Shown here: in pieces, positions 20,801 to 29,858 of the stretch
How positions within the stretch are numbered: the first letter of the stretch is position 1
Layout of the letters: each line of letters starts with the position of its first letter
DNA from: Trissonchulus latispiculum
Taxonomy: Eukaryota > Nematoda > Enoplea > Enoplida > Ironidae
DNA: 64,000 bases
Direction of reading: 5' to 3'
Assembly: GCA_030248195.1 (NCBI GenBank)
Contig: JASAND010000754.1
Coordinates: 1-64,000, forward strand
Translations under genes and position numbers: made by a program
Notes under the pieces: generated by a model
Told to the model about the DNA's origin: nothing
Seen by the model: the letters and a program-made list of their open reading frames with translations, nothing else
Databases searched by the model: none

Positions 20801-23800
20801 TATAATGCAAATTAAATACAGGAGAACTAGGCAGCATGCCTGGTAAATAAGTTTGAAAAAGCCAAGCAAGAAACTGAAGCAAAACCTGTTGTAAACTTTT
20901 TCGACCACAGACTCAGCTCCAGAAATTAAAATTTGCTTTAAAACTGTACATAAACGTATTACGCACTGTATAATGTACAATATGTACATGTACTTTCATA
21001 ACAGGACACAATTATTTGCCATTATCATCTGGAAAACTAAAACCTCCTGAGGATGTACATTTCATAATGCAAAAGGTATACACAACTTCTAATAAAAGAA
21101 AAGCAAAAAATATGCAAAACTAACTTTGGCAAAAAGATTCAGTGTTTTAGGAGAGTCCAGTACAGATTTCACTACCATCCAGATTGTCTGCTTCGGTGAG
21201 ATAAATGCCAACCAATACAATGTTTCTGTCGTGGCAGCACTAAACATCAACAAGTAATACAATTACATAAATAAAATAAATTATTTTAAGGAAGCACGTT
21301 ATATTGTATGTATAGTTACATGTAGTTGCACGTATCCTATATCCTACTCATTCATTCACAACTTCAGGATTGAATAATAATATGTACAACAACAGTGGAA
21401 ACAAAAGTAAAAGGCAAATTCAACGTGCTCAAATAATAGAGTGGATAGGTAAAGGTAGCACAAAGCTCCAGATTCTAAAACGCCTGTACTGTTCTACAAC
21501 GTCAAACGGAAACACTTAAATTGGAAGTCACACTGACATTTCATCGGCAGACATCGATTCAGGGTTCAGAACAGAATTGACACATTTGGTCAACTCCGGC
21601 ATAAAGGTGGTATAGTGTTGCGTCAGTGATAACGGACCGACGCGATCAAAATAGTCCATCAGGCAGGCGTCTCGTGATCCCGTATCAACATTGAACATAC
21701 AGCAACGTAGAATCTGCACAAGAAACAAAAATTAGAAGAAAACAAACATATGTAGGTACAGCTTATTAAAAAACTTTATGTTTCGGGAACTTCGCAAAAG
21801 GTAGGTAACGATCTCAATAAAGTTGGCGAACCTCTAGAAGATTTTTCACGAAAAACGTGACTGAATGAATTTTGCGTGAATTCTATATGAGAAATTTGCC
21901 AAATTTGACGAAAATCGCTACGTTTCGCGAAAGCATTGAAGACTGGGTACTATCTAGCGGCCTAAGTGTGGCAAACGATGGAAGCTACACTAGACTGAAC
22001 CCTCATACCGGTGGAAAGTCAACCCCAGATCTGACGATTTTACACCCCTCCTGGACCGGTCGCTACAAATGGGAAGTAATCGACGCCCCACTCTCTGACC
22101 ATCTCCCTCTGCTGCTTGATCTGTCGCTGACGGTCTCTGTGGGAAAACAGCCAATCCGGAGGTACTACTGCTATGAAAAAGCTAACTGCCAAGGATACCA
22201 GTCCACACTGGATGAAATCCTGAAGGAGCACCCGGCCGATATCCCAGTCCACAAAGCTAATAAGGTACTGACAGCCGCCATTGTGGAATCAGCTGATCGG
22301 AATATGCCGAAGAACCGACGGCGAGATCCAAAAATCTGGTGGTCAGCGGAGCTTTCAGAAACGCTTAAGCTGGTACGGGAAAAGAAGGCTACCTACCTCA
22401 GAAGCCGGACTAATGGAGACAAGATCCAATGGAGAAATGCTGAGCGAAGCTTCAAAGATAAAGTTTCTGAAGCTAAGAAGGAATCATGGCAGAAGTACGT
22501 CCTGACGCTGAATCCTAGAAGTGACCCTGCCAAAGTCATGAGAACACTAAGATCGATTGACGGAAGAGCCACCCGGCACCCCACTGGAGAAACACTACTA
22601 CAGGGAACCAAACAACTTTCTACTAATAGGGAGAAGGCAGCTGGTTTCGTCAAGGAGTACTCCAAAGTTAGCCACCTTAGGCTTACCAAGGATGACCGAA
22701 TCCTGCATCGAGAAGTCCGTCGGTCTCTGAAACGAAGCTGTGGCTGCCAGAATGAAACTTCACCAACCATCTGCGACCGATTTACCAAGGAAGAACTCCA
22801 CCTCGCCATAGATGAATTGCCGACTAGGAAAGCAGTTGGACTCGACGGAGTGTCCAACGAAATGATCAAACATCTCAGTCAAAGGGCCAAGCAAATGCTC
22901 CTTCAGCTGATAAAATGATTCGTGGTCTACTGGAATCGTTCCCAGTCAATGGAGAAAAGCAAAAATCATCCACATCCCAAAACGAGGCAAACCAGCAAAC
23001 CGGGTGGAATCGTACAGGCCTGTAAGCCTTACCAGTTGTCTAGCGAAGCTGATGGAGCGAATGATCAAGAACATATTATCTCACTGGCTGGAGTCAAGGA
23101 AACGGCCACCTCAGCAGATTCAGGAAATTCCTCCACCAAGGCGTACCACAGGGAAGCTGTTTATCACCAGTCCTGTTCCTGCTATTTATCAATGATATCC
23201 TGCGCCATCTGCCGGAAGGAGTACATTCATCACTATTTGCGGACGATTTAGCACTTTGGGTACAGGACAGCAGCCTCCCGAGAGCCCAAGAGAAGCTTCA
23301 GGAAGCCCTCTTATCCATCACCGAGTGGGCGAAACGTTGCAGATTCAAGATCAATGCCCAGAAATCAGAATGTACTATCTTCTCTACCTGTAACAAGGAA
23401 GCTAACTTCAGGCCCGAACTTACCATCGACGACGAAGTGATCCCATTTTCTGCTAACCCGGTATTCCTGGGAGTAACCTTCGACCGGCTGTTAAATTTTG
23501 GTGCTCATGTAACCAAACTAAAGTCAAAAGCCTACCACCGAATCAAAGTCCTGAATGCTGTTGCCAGTACAAAGTGGGGTTGTACCAAGGAAGACCTGCG
23601 CCTCCTGTACCTCACCTTTGTACGATCCGCTATTGAATATTGTGGAGGGGCGTGGATGCCTTGCGCGGCTAAAACCCATCTGGACTCTCTGGAGAAGATA
23701 CAAAATCTGGCAGCTAGAACCATCTCTGGCTGCCTAACAGCAGCACCAGTGGAGATATTACAACAGGAAGCCAACCTTATCCCCCTGTCCCTGAGAGGAA

Positions 23801-26800
23801 AACAGCTGGCGGCCATAGCACTGGAAAGATCGCTCCGCCTCCCCCAAGATAATCCTAGATACAAAACCTGCACAGTGCCACCGAACGCTGCCAGAACCCT
23901 CAAATCACAGCGGTCTTGGAGAACCGTGGCAACCGAAGCGACCGCAGCCTGTGGACTGACTGCACTTCCAAGGGAGAAACTAATCTCAGCAGAATCTATC
24001 TACCCGGACCAGCGGTATGCCGCCGTGGAAGCCCACCCAGATCTTGTAATCCGTACCCGCCGGCGTGATCCTCCAGCAGTGCGGAAATTGGCTGCGGAAG
24101 CCACCCTTGCCAAACTACCGGCTGCCCCAATAACTATCTGGACCGACGGTTCAGCCCACGGCGGGAACTCCTGCGGAGGTAGCGGAGTTTATGTGGCCTT
24201 TGAAGACGGAACTGAACCTGTGGAGATCTCGGCTGCGGCAGGGCAACTCTGTTCAAGTTTTAGAGCAGAGTTGACGGCTGCAGCGGTGGCCCTCGGGTGG
24301 GTCCGAAACAACAGGCAAAGAATCCCTCCCGGTGCCGTGGTCCGGCTGTGTACGGATTCCAGATCTGTGGTTACCCTCCTTCACAGCGGAATCAGAGGAA
24401 GCTTCAGCGAAACTCTGTCGGAAGTCTGGAGCAACCTGCGGGCCTTAAGGTGGTGATTCCTTTTGGGCACATATTATTGGTTGACGGTCCAAATCAGGAT
24501 GAAATTTAATGAAACTTTCCAAAATAATTTCTTTTAGCATTCTAACACCCTCCGCGCAATTCCGCTTCAAAACTTCAACGTTTCCGTTCAGGGCGGTTTT
24601 TGCGGAATTTTAACAATTAGACAGTAGCTGCATAGCTATGATTGTATCCATTCGAAAGATCTTGTTGAGCTCTACATTTTTGCTTTTTGAAGCACCTTTC
24701 TAGCTTTTCTCTATTGTGGGATATAGCTGATTTTTTTATTTTGGCGTTGGAAACATGGCATTTTTGCAGAAATCAAATAATCCGAAATATCTTGAGCTAC
24801 GCAAGCCCTAAAATTAAACTAAGGGTGTCAACTTGAAGGTCTCGTTGGGGCCTGTTATTCATGGCATTGTAATCTTCTAAATGCTATCCCGTACGCTGCT
24901 ATCGTAAAAAATGTAGTTTTTGCAAAAACATGACCAAATTTTTTCCAGCGATTGTGGAGCATTTACTATGCAAGCTAGAGGGTTGCCACTTACTGGACGT
25001 GTTTTACACAAAAATACCCAGGGACCCTTTTTTAGTTGCCCCGATTGCTGCTTTCTAGCTGAAGTGGTCGCTTGCTAAAGTTGGGAAAAGTAGGCAAAAT
25101 CCAGGTTGCGCATACATTTTAGCTAAAATCTCCATTACGAAGAGCGGTTTCATAATAACTAAAAAAGGGTCCCCAGGTATTTGATAGAGGTATCGAATGG
25201 TATAATCGATGCCTCACGAAAAAATTTACTTCAGTCTGCAAAAAATCTGGAAAATTAAAGTACTTCGAAAATGCAGTAAAATCGTATCCGAAAACTGAGG
25301 CTAGTTTTCCTGCATTTATTAGAAAGAAAAAATGTTAAGCTCCATTTTGATATAAAAATGGCTTCTTAACTCCAAGTAATGAATGAGTAATAAGGGTTCA
25401 AAGTTGATGTCTCCAAAAGGAATCACCACCTTAAATGATATCAGAATTGTGATTCAGTGGGTGCCGGGACATTCTGGTTTACCAGGGATCTTCCGGTTCT
25501 AAACTGCACCAGGCCACTATCCCGATAGACATCTCCACGGCCAAAGCCACAATAAAGCGGGAATATAACAAAAGGTGGCATTCCAACATCACCCACCCTA
25601 GAGCTAGAGCCATCTTTGGTACAAAGGGTCCAGTCCCTACGGCCAAGGAACAGTCCCTAAACCGAGAAGATCGAGTCCTCCTTAGCCAAATGCGTAGTGG
25701 GAAGTCATGGGTTTTGGCTTCTTACCGAAATGCAATTGACCCTCTGAACCACCCTTCCCCTAACTGTACCCACTGCCACAACGATGTGCCAGAAACGGTT
25801 GAACATATACTGCTCTCGTGCCCGGCATTAACCATTCACAGAACGACCCTGCTGGGCCCATCTCCTGACCTAACCTGTCTCAGGGAAGAGCCAGAATCAG
25901 TTCTTCGCTTCCTTGGTAGCAGTGGGCTGATTGGAGCCCACCGAGTATAGGACTGAATCCTGATGGACCACCCATTACGACAACGACGAAGTTCGCAGAA
26001 ATAGTTTATAATAAAAAATGTAAATAAAAACATTATTTTAAAGTTTTGTACTGTAAGATGACGCTTTCTTCAGATTGCACTGGAGATGGAACTATAGAGA
26101 GTGTCTCTGATATTTCACTATACAGAAAACTTGAAAGCCAGAATCCCGTTGTCAAAAACCATGTCGAAAAATCCAATTGATCCGAATATTCAGCAAAATC
26201 GCTTCCCTCCATTTCAAAAATTAACGACATTCTTCTTGTATTATACGTATATATATTCAGGAACCTTGAAGAATTTTTCTCTAATTCTGGAATCCACAGC
26301 CTTGCCAGCCAAATCAATTGCGCTAAGCAAAGCACTCAAATGCTTTGGTTCGCAGAGAAAATCAACTCGTTCCATCAAAATGTTTAAAGGCCTAAAACAT
26401 TGCAACTATATTATGCAGATATATATATCTAACTAGTCGACTGGTCAATAAATGAGTACATACTGCCCCGGTCTGCGTGGACACACATTTACAATAACAA
26501 AAATTAAAGCTGTTGATTACTGCGTATTACGCTCGTACAAATTGTCAACTCGAACTTTGGTAAACAAAAATAATACTTCAAGAAACTACAATAGTGTATA
26601 TAGCTGCAGCAATGAAAGATAAAAATAAAGATACAAAATTAAACAGAACGCACATGGTCATATCACCAGCGCCCAGTCGTTTCAGTAACGCATCGATCGC
26701 ATCTAAACAAGAAAGCAGCAGAATTTATAAACGTTAGTATATGAAAACTAGTTTTTACATGATTATGGATATTTATAAAAATTAGTGATGGGCACCGGAT

Positions 26801-29358
26801 ATTTTTTCATATCCAGATATCCGCCTATTTTGCGTCAACGGATATCCGGATATCCGGCTATCCGCCTATTCAAAACTCAAACTTGAGAAAATTTTTTGTT
26901 TTACACTTAAAATTTCAATTTTTCTGGCAATTTTTCGCTGCCCTATAAATTTCTATCATAAAACCAAACTACAACCTAGGTTCAAAAAATATTTTGGCCA
27001 AAATTTTGAAAAATATTTTTTAAAATTTTAAAATTTTTGTTAAAATTTCGCAAATTTTTCAATACAATTCAATACAATTCAATACAATTTTTTCAATGTA
27101 CTTTGTCTAAAATGTAAACGGATACCCGGATATTATCCGGATATAAATGATATAATTAAAATTATAAAAATTATCCGGATATCCGGATATCCACTGCCCA
27201 TCACTAACAAAAATACAAAGTTACAAATGAAGAAATACATATATATCTCGAAATGATCAGCGCAGTAGTAGTATGCTGTGGGAGTTCAGTGGGTAGGTCC
27301 AAGTACCGGAGGTTCGGATGTTACACAATCTTATTAATTTTCAAATAAAATTTCCAAATTTTGCTGGGCAAAAAACAAAAACCTAACAATTTTTTTCTTG
27401 CCTAAATAGAAAGGTAAATCAATGTTTACCACACGATTATTAACAGAATTTAATTTTTCGATAATTTTTTAAATGCTTCATGTTGGGCCTCCTGATTTTT
27501 AAAGGCTGCACGCCGCGGTCCGTCTCGAAACGATTAAAAAGAAAATGCACAATATCACCCACAAGAGCCCCCGAAACAAAGTAGCGCAATAAGTATTCGG
27601 GAATTTAAATGCAACTACAAAATAGCAGCACTTATGAAACCTTGCTAAATCTATTTTTCACCTTGCGGCTTTTCCCTACCTCCTGCCCCCCCCAAGAAAC
27701 TAACCGTCATAGTGTGCCAAGCATTTTTCTACAATCACATCCTGCTCCCAATCCACCGAAGAGGCCTTTAAGTTGACCGTCTGGCTTTTTGTGGCTTCAG
27801 CCTTCTGCAGGGATTTATAAAAAGCAGAAAGTTCAGTAAACCAGGTAGGATGATTTTCAACATCAGCAGGCGTGTAGTAATTTAACGTTAGACCCAACAA
27901 GGACAATAAATCCGCAGGAATATCCTAGAAAACAAGATAAAATTACTGGCTTTTTCCTACAGGGGGGGATGGAGGGGACCCCCCCCCCAGAAATTCGTTC
28001 CCCTCCCAGAATAGCCCCCCCCCAGGAAGGATTCGGACCTCCCCCCCCAGAACTCTAGCCCGGAAAAATAGGGTTTTGAGGGTGAATTTTGAAAAATTGT
28101 TCCGGCGTCGCCGGATTTTTACCCATTCTTAAGCATTTTTCAGTTATATATTTTAAGCTTAAATTTAAGTTAAAAATAGTCAATTTTTTAGCTCAGCAGA
28201 AAACATATATATATAGCTATTTTTAGGCATTTTTCGAAAATTTTTTCTCCGCCCCAGAAATGTTTGCCTAGGAAAAAGCCAGAATTATAATGCTCTATAA
28301 TACTATTTATTTCGAGAAACAAAACTAAGATTCCTAGAATTGACAGGGTACGGTATATAGACGTAATTAAGGTAAAGGTTTACTCCTGGAGATAGCTCTG
28401 TCCTGCCACAGGACATGGGGTTCCGATGCTCATTCCCGGATTCTCAGCCATAGAGCCAGCAGTGCCACCTCAGACGATTGCATACGTGGAAGGGGCCGGT
28501 TCTGCTACACAGACTCGTGTTTCGATAGCTGGGTTGGCTGGAGCCGAGAAACCTTTAAAACCTCCGGAATCAAACCACCGACCGCAAGTTTTGACCAGCG
28601 TAATTAGGACATTTATACATATATACATTTTGGCTGCCAGCAATAGAGCAGAGCAGTTGTATCTAGTCCCAGTCAATTACCATTGTGATTCCCCGTTTCC
28701 GGATATCTGTAATCAGCCTAGTCAGAAGAAACAGCTGTCCTTTGGCCTGACTCAAATTCCCAGTCCGCTGGATACCATTGTACATTGGAAAGAGATTCAC
28801 AGAATTAGAGCAATCAGAGCCGCTGATCTGTACTCCTTTCAGCAACAGCATCCCATACAGGGTTGACTTCAGCTCATTTACTGCCAATTCTGTAAGTAAT
28901 TGAACAACGATAAACAAAGCAGGCTAAAGCAAAGCAACACAGGAGATATATATATATACACATGGGTATATATACGTTGAACATCCTGCAAAATCATAAT
29001 CATAATGCGTTCTACTGGTTCTCAAACACGCATTCATTATCTTCTTGGCACTCCTTCAACTTGACTTTAACACCTCGATTAAGATTAGCGTTAGTAGCAA
29101 GCTATCTATTATACATACGTAGTACGTACACATAACTTGAATGTTTCGCCAAAGATATGTAAAGTAAAATTATATACTTCCTTGCTACAATTAAAAAAAG
29201 ACCGTACCGACAAGTTTTTCTGACTCTAGCAGAGAAATGCTCCCATTGGTGCAAGTGGAGACATTCGAACTGACCAGTTTCATGAAAGCCGACATATTTT
29301 CACATAACAGACCAGACTTCAAGGCATGCCGTAACGTGTTTAAGTTTACAGCGTCCAT
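17716..29358 (-). CDS. Spliced host gene, 12 exons, 568 aa, function unknown
   Basis: Twelve exons with GT donors and AG acceptors join without a frame break: 29208-29358, 28681-28889, 27705-27924, 26654-26702, 26265-26391, 21534-21713, 20613-20774, 19889-20028, 19378-19550, 19026-19144, 17904-17991, 17716-17804. The sum is 1707 bp, or 568 residues plus stop. It starts MDAVNLNTLRHALKSG and ends TNKQLGGA. Composition is leucine-rich and apparently all-helical (LVTLLGDIWNCYLKAG, EMWLLGLKLLETTC), which suggests an ARM/HEAT-like fold. I recognise no domain or catalytic motif and assign no function. No signal peptide or membrane segment is apparent. Introns range from about 90 bp to 4.55 kb and carry four transposons. 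A possible extra exon at 21176-21239 would break the phase. Exon limits are by eye. Confidence 0.75.
17904..17991 (-). CDS. Host gene exon 11
   Basis: 88 bp, acceptor TTTAG and donor GTAAGT. It encodes VRGCCIDCLNLNPDEWDPFP and nine more residues, and leaves one base for the next exon. Confidence 0.75.
18370..18670 (-). repeat. Possible tRNA-derived SINE in intron 10
   Basis: This GC-richer block of intron sequence ends in a tRNA-like head at 18601-18668 on the minus strand. A SINE body trailing leftward is one reading. No second copy is in the window to prove it. Confidence 0.3.
18601..18668 (-). tRNA. Degenerate tRNA-like sequence (pseudo-tRNA or SINE head)
   Basis: On the minus strand there is an A box (CCAGTGGTTAAGGC at 18643-18656) and a B box (GGTTCGAATCC at 18612-18622) with normal spacing. 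An anticodon arm with 4 of 5 pairs has a 7-base loop ACTGTGA, which would read TGT (Thr). The acceptor and T stems pair badly, so a functional tRNA is unlikely. Confidence 0.4.
19026..19144 (-). CDS. Host gene exon 10
   Basis: 119 bp, acceptor GATTTTAG and consensus donor GTAAGT. It encodes KFCESMWEYVSDPFNPMLMP and a further helical stretch ending SDNRKKP. Confidence 0.8.
19378..19550 (-). CDS. Host gene exon 9
   Basis: 173 bp after a pyrimidine-rich acceptor (GTTTCAG). It encodes LVTLLGDIWNCYLKAGLPGF and then the helix QLQELCLTVLHCLAEQL. The entry phase fits exon 8. Confidence 0.85.
19889..20028 (-). CDS. Host gene exon 8
   Basis: 140 bp, acceptor CTGTTTTAG. It encodes EDVLYPDEMLDECIGPCFAL and KDGHEMWLLGLKLLETTC. 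The donor ATG/GTCACC gives phase 2, matching exon 9. Confidence 0.8.
20613..20774 (-). CDS. Host gene exon 7
   Basis: 162 bp, acceptor CACTAG and donor AAAG/GTACGC. It encodes PLDDTKLALIVKAFYRVLSQ and a following helix ending LLLK. It is in phase with exon 6 on one side and exon 8 on the other. Confidence 0.75.
21534..21713 (-). CDS. Host gene exon 6
   Basis: 180 bp, acceptor CTTGTGCAG and donor GTGTGA. It encodes ILRCCMFNVDTGSRDACLMD and DYFDRVGPLSLTQHY. It is phase 0 at both ends. The 4.55-kb intron before it is mostly a LINE insertion. Confidence 0.8.
21929..22918 (+). pseudogene. LINE copy 2: endonuclease C-terminus and start of reverse transcriptase
   Basis: An open frame to the TGA at 22916-22918. 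It shows the APE endonuclease end (LSDHLPLLLDLSL, the SDH motif) and the linker leading to RT (RKAVGLDGVSNEMIKHLSQ). Residues align with copy 3 at 30890-31880. A frame shift follows the stop. Confidence 0.8.
22919..24448 (+). pseudogene. LINE copy 2: reverse transcriptase remnant and RNase H N-terminal half
   Basis: Frameshifted RT sequence first (ESYRPVSLTSCLAKLMERMI), then a join inside the palm. The motif A region (the equivalent of LIDFQRAFDTVW in copy 3) is missing, while GVPQGSCLSPVLF-type sequence and FADDLALWV (motif C) remain. From about 23350 the frame is open through the thumb region into RNase H (WTDGSAHGG, SSFRAELTAA, LCTDSRSVV) and stops at the TTAA insertion. Confidence 0.8.
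24449..25430. mobile_element. TTAA-flanked element, copy B (982 bp)
   Basis: Same ends and length as copy A, flanked by TTAA at 24445-24448 and 25431-25434. It sits inside the RNase H frame of LINE copy 2. The reading frame on the two sides is continuous if the element and one TTAA are ignored. Confidence 0.9.
25431..25950 (+). pseudogene. LINE copy 2: RNase H C-terminus and zinc knuckle
   Basis: This resumes at the VIQWVPGHSGLPG segment. The NEEADELA-type stretch is then lost through a short deletion, so the last catalytic Asp is absent. The knuckle CTHC-x9-H-x4-C is intact near 25765-25825, and the frame ends at the TAG at 25948-25950. Confidence 0.75.
26265..26391 (-). CDS. Host gene exon 5
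   Basis: 127 bp, acceptor GTTTTAG. It encodes PLNILMERVDFLCEPKHLSA and a following helix ending REKFFK. The donor GTTCCT is weak, but the phase fits both neighbours. Confidence 0.7.
26654..26702 (-). CDS. Host gene exon 4 (49 bp)
   Basis: A small exon, acceptor CTTGTTTAG and donor GTGCGT. It encodes AIDALLKRLGAGDMT. Only this exon brings exon 3 (phase 1) into register with exon 5 (phase 2). Confidence 0.7.
26783..27206. mobile_element. hAT-type MITE with GGATATCC repeats (424 bp) in intron 3
   Basis: The termini TAGTGATGGGCA and its complement are of hAT type. The flanks ATAAAAAT (26775-26782) and ACAAAAAT (27207-27214) form an 8-bp duplication with one mismatch. Subterminal regions carry clustered CGGATATCCGGATATCC repeats. 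No coding capacity. Confidence 0.85.
27705..27924 (-). CDS. Host gene exon 3
   Basis: 220 bp, acceptor TTTCTAG and donor GTTAGT. It encodes DIPADLLSLLGLTLNYYTPA followed by ENHPTWFTELSAFYKSLQKA. It is phase 0 at the start and carries one base over. Confidence 0.85.
27946..28282. mobile_element. Small G/C-run element with CTGGCTTTTTCCTA ends (337 bp)
   Basis: The inverted termini CTGGCTTTTTCCTA and TAGGAAAAAGCCAG bound C-homopolymer-rich sequence in intron 2. A second member, split by a LINE, spans 29477-35467. No clear duplication was found: only AATTA is shared by the flanks. Confidence 0.65.
28681..28889 (-). CDS. Host gene exon 2
   Basis: 209 bp, acceptor CTTACAG and donor GTAATT. It encodes ELAVNELKSTLYGMLLLKGV and continues to KGQLFLLTRLITDIRKRG. 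The entry phase fits exon 1. Confidence 0.85.
29208..29358 (-). CDS. Host gene exon 1 (start codon)
   Basis: It begins at ATG 29358 with MDAVNLNTLRHALKSGLLCE and ends at a GTACGG donor, carrying one base. The first in-frame ATG was chosen, and AAAATGG is a fair initiation context. The upstream flank is only about 118 bp before a transposon begins. Confidence 0.75.
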
Positions 29359-29858
29359 TTTTAGAACAAATATTACATAAGAAAGCTAAAAACAAAGCAA
29401 CGAAAAATATTATGTAGGTAGATACAGAGGATAGGGGTGAGGGAGAGCTCATGCTTTCCCTAAAACTTTGGGTTTGCTGGCTTTTTCCTACAGGGAGGGG
29501 GGTGGGGGGCGCCCCCTCCCCCAGAATTTCGTTCCCCCCCCAGACTTGGGTTGCCCCTCCCGAATCGCCCTCCCCCAGGATTCGGGCCTTCCCCCCAGAA
29601 CTTTAAAGTGCCCGGAGAAATAGGGGTTTGAGGGTAAACTTTGAAAAATTTTTCCGGCCACGCCGGATTTTTTACACATTTTTAAGCATTTTTAGCTATT
29701 TTAAGCTTAAATTGAGGTTAAAACTAGTTAATATTTTAGCCGAGCAGCAAAAAATAGTAATTTTAAAGCATTTTTGAAAAACTTTTCTTCCTCCCCCCAG
29801 TAATCCATGCCCCCCCAGACCTGGTGGGATCTGCCCCGAAGATGTCCGCTTTGCCGCA

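Larger units (their letters stand above)
21929..25990 (+). mobile_element. 5'-truncated RNase H LINE (copy 2) in intron 5 of the host gene
   Basis: The copy begins inside the endonuclease domain (ESIEDWVLSSGL) and runs through reverse transcriptase, RNase H and zinc knuckle to a short ACGACAACGACGAA tail. Possible target duplications are TTCGCGAA (21924-21931) and TTCGCAGAA (25992-26000), one indel apart. It lies antisense to the host gene. It has a frameshift, an internal deletion in the reverse transcriptase, a TTAA element in RNase H and a later small deletion, so it is dead. Confidence 0.85.

Noticed and set aside
26049..26235. Minus-strand open frame EGSDFAEYSDQLDFSTWF next to exon 5
   Set aside because: It has no splice sites in a phase compatible with exons 5 and 6, which already join directly.
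28426..28866. 146-codon open frame on the plus strand
   Set aside because: It is antisense to exon 2 of the host gene, whose splice sites and phases are convincing.
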